A stretch of DNA of 10,266 nt from Clostridia bacterium (GTDB lineage Bacteria > Bacillota_A > Clostridia > Christensenellales > Aristaeellaceae): contig JAGBAU010000050.1 in assembly GCA_017938785.1 (NCBI GenBank), positions 1 through 10,266 on the forward strand, written 5' to 3'. A program made the position numbers and the translations under genes. The notes beneath the pieces were generated by a model that had not been told where the DNA came from, ran no database searches, and saw nothing but the letters and a program-made list of their open reading frames with translations. Every line of letters begins with the position of its first letter. The first letter of the stretch is position 1. This document shows, in pieces, positions 6,354 through 10,266 of the stretch.

Positions 6354-6995
6354 TCATGCGCTCCGGCGCACCAGGGGATCCGAAATGGTGCGGCGGAAGA
6401 AGGTGATCAGCGGGCCCATGAACAGGGCGGTGATCACGGTGCCCAGGCCGGCCCGCGCGCCCAGGGAAATGCCGATGATGGTGCAGATCAGATCGGCAAT
6501 GATGCGAACCGCCTTGAAGGGCAGCACCCGGCCGCCGATTTTCGGGTTCCGGGATGCAATGTGCAGGGGGATGGCGTCATAGGTGGAAACACCCAGGTCT
6601 GCGCTGTAATACATGGCCGCGGCGATGCAGGTAACAACAATGCCGATCACCAGAAACAGCACCCGCAGCGCAAGCCCGGCATCGCCGAAGATGCTTGCCA
6701 GTATACCCTCGGAGAATTCGACGATGTAGCCCAGCAGGAACAGGTTCATCAGCGTGGAAATGCCGATATAGCGCTTGTTCAGGAAGAATACCAGCGCCAG
6801 CTGAACCAAATTGATCAGCATATACAGGGTGCCGAAGCGGATGGGAATGACATTTGCAAGGCCGTTGGCGAAGCACTGATACGGGTCCACGCCGAATAAG
6901 GCACGCTTGAAAAAGCCGATGCTGATGCCGGTGAGCAGTATGCCTGCCGCCGCCATTACAATCCGGCGGGGCAGCAGATTTGTATTGTTTTTCAT
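6354..6995 (-). CDS. YczE/DUF6198-like integral membrane protein (second copy in window)
   Basis: The 213-residue product has about five membrane helices and the full YczE pattern: a first helix (about 10-28), GVDPYQCFANGLANVI (34-49), an IRFGTLYMLINLVQLALVFFL helix (51-71), a central helix leading to SADLGVSTYDAIPLHIA (about 129-145), the basic FKAVRIIADL stretch (159-168) and the C-terminal GLGTVITALFMGPLITFF (184-201). It keeps the family motifs more closely than the copy at 2591-3205, and the two differ at most positions, so they are not a recent duplication. The ATG at 6995 has AGAAGGA ten bases upstream. Monocistronic, with its own terminator. The family function is unknown; transport is only suspected. 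Confidence 0.85.
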   Translation of the reverse strand: MKNNTNLLPRRIVMAAAGILLTGISIGFFKRALFGVDPYQCFANGLANVIPIRFGTLYMLINLVQLALVFFLNKRYIGISTLMNLFLLGYIVEFSEGILASIFGDAGLALRVLFLVIGIVVTCIAAAMYYSADLGVSTYDAIPLHIASRNPKIGGRVLPFKAVRIIADLICTIIGISLGARAGLGTVITALFMGPLITFFRRTISDPLVRRSA

Positions 6996-7021
6996 AATCC
7001 TTTATTCCTTCTGTTTGTTCG

Positions 7022-7075
7022 CCAGAATTATAATCCGCCCACATTAAGCTGGAATGATGGTCTTGTCAATTCTGG
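7022..7075. repeat. Inverted repeat CCAGAATT / AATTCTGG around the promoter
   Basis: CCAGAATT (7022-7029) and AATTCTGG (7068-7075) are perfect eight-base inverted repeats 38 bases apart. One overlaps TATAAT and the other TTGACA of the YczE-like promoter region. They could be paired operator half-sites, or an end of the neighbouring hairpin element. Confidence 0.4.
7027..7032 (-). promoter_or_regulatory. Candidate -10 box for the second YczE-like gene
   Basis: TATAAT on the minus strand lies about 31 bases before the ATG, but no good -35 box stands 16-18 bases upstream. A consensus TTGACA (7064-7069) is 31 bases away and would need a weak TAATGT (17-base spacing) instead. The start is therefore uncertain. 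Confidence 0.45.
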
Positions 7076-7084
7076 AGACAAAAC

Positions 7085-7190
7085 ATAACCACCCGTCAAA
7101 CGGGTGGTATGCACAAAGGCTAAAAGCCTAGGAATACCGGCCAGCGTCTCAAGGCGCTGGCTTTCACTATGTTCAAGCCTAGTGTCAAGG
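7085..7190. mobile_element. Hairpin cluster resembling an IS200/IS605-family element end, no transposase
   Basis: Three hairpins follow in close order: ACCACCCG/CGGGTGGT (7088-7095, 7101-7108), AGGCT/AGCCT (7117-7121, 7125-7129) and GCCAGCG/CGCTGGC (7140-7146, 7155-7161). An eight-base direct repeat AAGCCTAG recurs at 7124-7131 and 7175-7182. Subterminal hairpins with a TCAA at the right edge (7185-7188) recall IS200/IS605 elements, whose ends are recognised as single-stranded hairpins by TnpA. Family assignment rests on recalled resemblance. No tnpA or tnpB is present, so it would be a solo end or a non-autonomous derivative. Boundaries are approximate. None of the hairpins has a proper terminator T-tract, although a T-run follows at 7192-7197. 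Confidence 0.4.
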
Positions 7191-7220
7191 ATTTTTTGGA
7201 GAACCATTAATCATATCTAT

Positions 7221-7529
7221 TTACAGGCTGATGAGGTCATGTATGCGCGACCAATCATCGCAGCCCAGATCCTTCATGATGCGGGAGGCATAATGATCAA
7301 AGGAAGCATGATCGACCAGCCGGAACACAGCTGAAGCAACATCAACAAATGCGCTTACGTCTGTTTTGTCTCGCATGTAGCCGATTCCAAGGAATCTAAG
7401 GAGGAAGTAGACGGCGCACAGAGCAATAAACTCATCGCGCAGGCTGACAGGTCGATCCTGAAACGGAAATCTGGAAAAGAACATGTGGTTGACCATCATG
7501 TGCTCGAACCAGATATAGAAATCCTCTCT
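7221..7529 (-). pseudogene. 5'-truncated gene, C-terminus resembling FliB-like lysine N-methylase
   Basis: A minus-strand frame of about 102 residues is open from an in-frame TAA at 7530-7532 to the TAA at 7221-7223. It begins EDFYIWFEHMMVNHMFFS and continues through ALCAVYFLLRFLGIGYM to a DLISL end. A (Y/F)EHMMVNHMFF..FPF stretch followed by a helical leucine/phenylalanine-rich tail is how I recall the C-termini of FliB-like lysine N-methylases, which are near 400 residues and carry an N-terminal cysteine cluster that is absent here. The first ATG lies inside the apparent conserved motif, no ribosome site precedes it, and coding similarity seems to start before it. I read it as a remnant cut off at about 7530 rather than a 92-residue gene. 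The family name is tentative; an unrelated small protein remains possible. Confidence 0.45.
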
Positions 7530-7713
7530 TTATTTGAGGAAAATCAAAATATGGTGATTCGCTGCACGCTTATGTGGTTATTCAATGGACAAGAGGATTT
7601 CCTACCAAGACAGTCGGGTTTCTGCAGAAGTATTGCGGAACCGAAAGGAAATCCGGATTGAATGAATCAACTACAACTGCCGGAATTCCGGTATATTGAA
7701 AGGGCGTGTGAAA
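7530..7713. other. Gene-free interval upstream of ccdA
   Basis: I see no recognisable gene, RNA or clear promoter for the ccdA operon. One plus-strand frame is open from about 7536 to 7698 but has no plausible start and no recognised motif. The only structured element is the palindrome at 7680-7691. Confidence 0.5.
7680..7691. promoter_or_regulatory. Perfect palindrome CCGGAATTCCGG upstream of ccdA
   Basis: A 12-base perfect palindrome sits eight bases before the AAAGGG ribosome site of ccdA. It could be an operator or a leader hairpin. No promoter was found to anchor it, so regulation is a guess. Confidence 0.3.
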
Positions 7714-8376
7714 ATGCAATATGTAATCGCTTTTCTGGAAGGCATCATCACCTTCATTTCTCCGTGTCTTTTGCCCATGCTGCCCATCTATATTTCTTAC
7801 TTTGCGGGCGGCGGCGAGCGCAGCGTTCGCAAGACCTTGTCCGGAGCCCTCGGCTTCGTAACGGGTTTCAGCATTATCTTTGTGATCCTTGGCGCGCTGG
7901 CAGGAACTGTCGGCAGTTTCCTGAGATCCCACCAGACCGCCGTGAACATTGTCTCCGGCCTGATCGTCATCTTCTTTGGCCTGAACTTCCTGGGTGTGTT
8001 CAAGCTGAACCTGTTCAGGGGCAGTAAGAGAAGTGTCGATACCCAGAACATGAATTTCTTCTCCGCGCTGGTGTTCGGCGTGATCTTCTCTCTGGGCTGG
8101 ACGCCCTGCGTTGGCGCCTTCCTTGGTTCTGCACTGATGCTGGCCTCCCAGCAGGGACATGTACTCAAGGGCATGCTGATGCTGCTGGCTTACTCGCTGG
8201 GCCTTGGCATTCCATTCATCCTGAGCGCGGTACTGATTGACTACCTGAAATCCGCATTCAACTGGATCAAACGAAACTATAGAGTAATCAATATCGTAAG
8301 CGGCTGCCTGCTGGTGCTGATCGGCGTCATGATGGCAACCGGAACCCTCGGAAGACTGCTGAGCCTGCTCAGCTGA
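7714..8376 (+). CDS. ccdA: CcdA-type transmembrane thiol electron transporter (DsbD family)
   Basis: The 220-residue product has six predicted membrane helices and the paired cysteines of the CcdA/DsbD-beta family, in ISPCLLPMLP (Cys18, helix 1) and WTPCVGA (Cys132, helix 4). These form the intramembrane thiol pair that takes electrons from cytosolic thioredoxin and passes them to an extracytoplasmic thioredoxin-like partner. Glycine and proline residues around both cysteines follow the family. The ATG at 7714 follows AAAGGG with nine bases of spacing; GTG at 7708 and TTG at 7696 are in frame but poorly placed. The stop lies 28 bases before a TlpA-like gene, with no terminator between, so the two are likely cotranscribed with the MsrAB gene beyond. 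Its job here is probably to power methionine sulfoxide repair outside the cytoplasm rather than cytochrome c assembly, since no cytochrome genes are near. Confidence 0.93.
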   Translation: MQYVIAFLEGIITFISPCLLPMLPIYISYFAGGGERSVRKTLSGALGFVTGFSIIFVILGALAGTVGSFLRSHQTAVNIVSGLIVIFFGLNFLGVFKLNLFRGSKRSVDTQNMNFFSALVFGVIFSLGWTPCVGAFLGSALMLASQQGHVLKGMLMLLAYSLGLGIPFILSAVLIDYLKSAFNWIKRNYRVINIVSGCLLVLIGVMMATGTLGRLLSLLS

Positions 8377-8404
8377 CCCGGCGACCAAAAATATGAGGTG
8401 AACT

Positions 8405-9091
8405 ATGAACGATAAAAAAGTATTCTTAATTATCATCCTGGTGTTTGTCCTTCTGATTGGCGGAGCACTGGTGCTCTACAACACGCTGAGTAAAGACGTC
8501 GGTACCCAACAGATCATCGTACATGAAACGCCTAAAGCAACGGAAACTCCTGCTGCAACCGAAGCTCCCGTTGAACTGGAGGCTCCCGTTGAATCCAATC
8601 CTTTTGATGAAGCGCTTGAAGAGGATCCTGTGGAAGAAGCTGTCCATGATGGTCACAACCACGGCGATGAGGAAGTTTCTCATGCTCCCGACGTACACAT
8701 CTTCGACCGGGAAGGCAACGAGGTACATCTAAGCCAGTTTTTCGGCAAGCCCCTGGTTCTGAACTTCTGGGCAAGCTGGTGCGGCCCGTGCCAGAGTGAA
8801 ATGCCGGATTTCCAGGCAAAGTATAAGGAACTGGGCAACGAAGTCAACTTCGTCATGGTCAACATGACGGACGGCCAGCGTGAGACCGTGGAAACCGCAT
8901 CCAAATTCATCGACCAGAACGGCTTTGAATTCCCGGTGTTCTATGATACCACCGGTGAAGCAGCCTATGTGTATCAGGCATATTCCCTGCCCACCACTTA
9001 CTTCATCGATGCAGGCGGCCATGTGATTGCGCAGGCTGTGGGCGCAATCGACGCTGCCACCCTGCAGGAAGGCATCGATCTGATCCGCTGA
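8405..9091 (+). CDS. Membrane-anchored TlpA/ResA-like thioredoxin with His-rich linker
   Basis: This 228-residue protein has an uncleaved-looking N-terminal membrane helix (about residues 6-26). A low-complexity Thr/Glu/Pro/Ala linker (41-80) follows, then a short histidine-rich patch [10 protein letters not shown] (81-90), and a thioredoxin fold (about 95-228). The redox motif is WCGPC (125-129) after VLNFWAS, and the cis-proline is in SLPTT (Pro196). This is the TlpA/ResA/Etrx type: a surface thiol reductase kept reduced by CcdA. GAGGTG precedes the ATG at 8405 closely. Second gene of the apparent ccdA operon, 56 bases before the MsrAB start, so its substrate is most likely the disulfide formed by MsrAB. 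The histidine patch is unusual and might bind a metal. There is no lipobox cysteine, so it is anchored by the helix and not by lipid. Confidence 0.92.
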   Translation: MNDKKVFLIIILVFVLLIGGALVLYNTLSKDVGTQQIIVHETPKATETPAATEAPVELEAPVESNPFDEALEEDPVEEAVHDGHNHGDEEVSHAPDVHIFDREGNEVHLSQFFGKPLVLNFWASWCGPCQSEMPDFQAKYKELGNEVNFVMVNMTDGQRETVETASKFIDQNGFEFPVFYDTTGEAAYVYQAYSLPTTYFIDAGGHVIAQAVGAIDAATLQEGIDLIR

Positions 9092-9147
9092 TCGGAGCGA
9101 TGCAAACCAAAGAACAAGTCTGGCAATCAGACGGAAAAGAGAACCAT

Positions 9148-10266
9148 ATGAAAATCACAAATTATAAAATCACCGGGAAACCGCTGGCGCTCCTGCTTAC
9201 CGCAGCGCTGGTGCTGGGCGGAATTTCCGCAGCCCTGATCGGCTACAATCCGTCAAAGGATTCCCCGCTGGAAGCCCGTGCGGAACCGGCGGCAAATCAA
9301 TCGGAGGTATACCTTATGGATTTTTCCAATGAATCTGAAAACGTAATCTACCTTGCGGGAGGATGCTTCTGGGGTATTGAACACCTGATGGCTTCCATTC
9401 CCGGCGTAATCGACGCACAAAGCGGCTATGCCAACGGAAGGAATCCCGAGGATGCCAACTATGAAACCATCTGCGCAACAGACACTGGCTTCCGGGAGAC
9501 CGTGCGCGTGGAATATGACCCCGAACAGGTGAGTCTGGACGCACTGCTGATGGCCTACTTCTACGTCATCGACCCCACGGTACAAAACCGCCAGGGCAAC
9601 GATATCGGTACTCAGTATCAGACCGGCGTATATTACACAAATGATGCGGCAAAAGAAACCGTTGAACGCATCGCGGCAATTGAACGCAGCCGCAGCTCCG
9701 AATTCTTTGTGGAAATCGGCCCTCTGCTGAACTATTATCCAGCAGAGGATTATCACCAGAATTATCTCGCAAACAACCCCTTCGGCTACTGCCACATTCC
9801 CATGGAAGAGATCCGGCTGTTCTCCAGCCTGCGCATCGATCCGGGCGACTATCAGAAGCCTGCCGAGGAAGCCATCCGCGACAAGCTGACTTCCGAGCAA
9901 TATTATGTCACCCAGGAAAGCGGCACGGAATATGCTTTCATGAATGAATTCTGGAATCAGTTTGAAAAGGGTATTTATGTGGATATCGTCACCGGAGAAC
10001 CGCTGTTTTCATCCAGCGACAAGTTTGAAAGCAGCTGCGGCTGGCCGGCTTTCTCCAAGCCCATCGAGGAGCCGTCTATTGTTGAGATTCTTGATACCAG
10101 CCACGGCATGATCCGCACCGAGGTGCGCAGTCGTGCAGGCAATTCCCATCTGGGACACATGTTTGAGAATGACCCGGAATCCCCCAACGGTATACGCTAT
10201 TGCATCAACAGTGCATCCCTGCGATTCATTCCCTACGCGCACATGGAGGCGGAGGGATACGGATAT
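9148..10266 (+). CDS. msrAB: Membrane-anchored MsrA-MsrB fusion, methionine sulfoxide reductase (3' end outside window)
   Basis: At least 373 residues: a membrane helix or signal anchor (about 12-33), a short spacer, an MsrA domain (about 64-225) and an MsrB domain (about 247-373). MsrA has GGCFWG (catalytic Cys73), the expected glutamate in TGFRE (Glu117) and the recycling-type cysteine in NPFGYCHIP (Cys215). MsrB has SSCGWPAF (probable resolving Cys297), the SHLGH histidines (334, 337) and [11 protein letters not shown] (catalytic Cys352). The two domains reduce the S and R forms of methionine sulfoxide. Both zinc-binding CxxC pairs of many MsrB proteins are absent (IVTGEP and RSRAGN instead). 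The helix places the enzyme outside the cytoplasm, to be recycled by the TlpA-like protein. The start at 9148 has a modest GGAAAAGAG site; an in-frame ATG at 9100 would add 16 residues but is too close to its GGAG. No stop is reached; few residues should remain. Confidence 0.93.
   Translation, partial: MKITNYKITGKPLALLLTAALVLGGISAALIGYNPSKDSPLEARAEPAANQSEVYLMDFSNESENVIYLAGGCFWGIEHLMASIPGVIDAQSGYANGRNPEDANYETICATDTGFRETVRVEYDPEQVSLDALLMAYFYVIDPTVQNRQGNDIGTQYQTGVYYTNDAAKETVERIAAIERSRSSEFFVEIGPLLNYYPAEDYHQNYLANNPFGYCHIPMEEIRLFSSLRIDPGDYQKPAEEAIRDKLTSEQYYVTQESGTEYAFMNEFWNQFEKGIYVDIVTGEPLFSSSDKFESSCGWPAFSKPIEEPSIVEILDTSHGMIRTEVRSRAGNSHLGHMFENDPESPNGIRYCINSASLRFIPYAHMEAEGYGY

Noticed and set aside
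7572..7661. 29-codon plus-strand frame upstream of ccdA
   Set aside because: No ribosome binding site and no recognised similarity; length is expected by chance.
7582..8436. Minus-strand open frame (284 residues) opposite ccdA
   Set aside because: The plus strand encodes an unmistakable CcdA with both catalytic cysteines; the opposite frame is Gln/Ala/His-rich and without motifs.
9253..9900. Minus-strand open frame (215 residues) opposite msrAB
   Set aside because: It is a shadow of the MsrA domain, whose catalytic motifs are clear on the plus strand.

Overview
The window looks like chromosome from an anaerobic Firmicute of the class Clostridia, probably gut-associated. This is an inference from moderately GC-rich genes with strong AGGAGG-type ribosome binding sites, sigma-A-like promoters, many hairpin plus T-tract terminators, YczE-like membrane proteins, a CBM9-like cytosolic protein and a CcdA/thioredoxin/MsrAB cluster. 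No gene here fixes the species.

Layout from left to right. Positions 1-160 hold a 3' fragment of a tRNA-Leu(CAG) gene, from the anticodon loop to an encoded CCA, followed by a terminator. The 5' half is absent and unrelated DNA abuts it, which is the usual form of the displaced end of a tRNA-targeted integrated element. A monocistronic CBM9-like gene (346-1158, +) faces a Gfo/Idh/MocA oxidoreductase (1210-2187, -) across a shared terminator. A complete tRNA-Thr(GGT) on the minus strand (2313-2388), with its own promoter and terminator, precedes a YczE-like membrane protein gene (2591-3205, +).

Next is a two-gene minus-strand operon (6112 down to 3266): a membrane acyltransferase-3 protein followed 12 bases later by a large polytopic protein resembling GT-C glycosyltransferases. 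It has a near-consensus promoter (TTGACC, 17 bases, TATAAT) with an 11-base palindrome over the -35 box. The two products probably modify or assemble a cell-envelope glycan. A second YczE-like gene follows on the minus strand (6354-6995).

Positions 7000-7713 are a scrambled accessory patch. It holds an inverted repeat around the yczE-like promoter, a run of three hairpins resembling an end of an IS200/IS605-type element with no transposase gene, a 5'-truncated gene fragment (7221-7529, -) resembling the C-terminus of FliB-like lysine N-methylases, and about 180 bases with no recognisable gene.

The right end (7714-10266, +) is an apparent operon for extracytoplasmic reductive repair. CcdA moves electrons across the membrane, a membrane-anchored TlpA/ResA-like thioredoxin carries them outside, and a membrane-anchored MsrA-MsrB fusion uses them to reduce methionine sulfoxide. 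The last gene runs off the window. The arrangement matches the logic of the pneumococcal CcdA1/Etrx1/MsrAB2 system. No clearly novel system is visible. The points most worth checking are the tRNA-Leu fragment, the 7.0-7.7 kb patch, and the histidine-rich linker of the thioredoxin.
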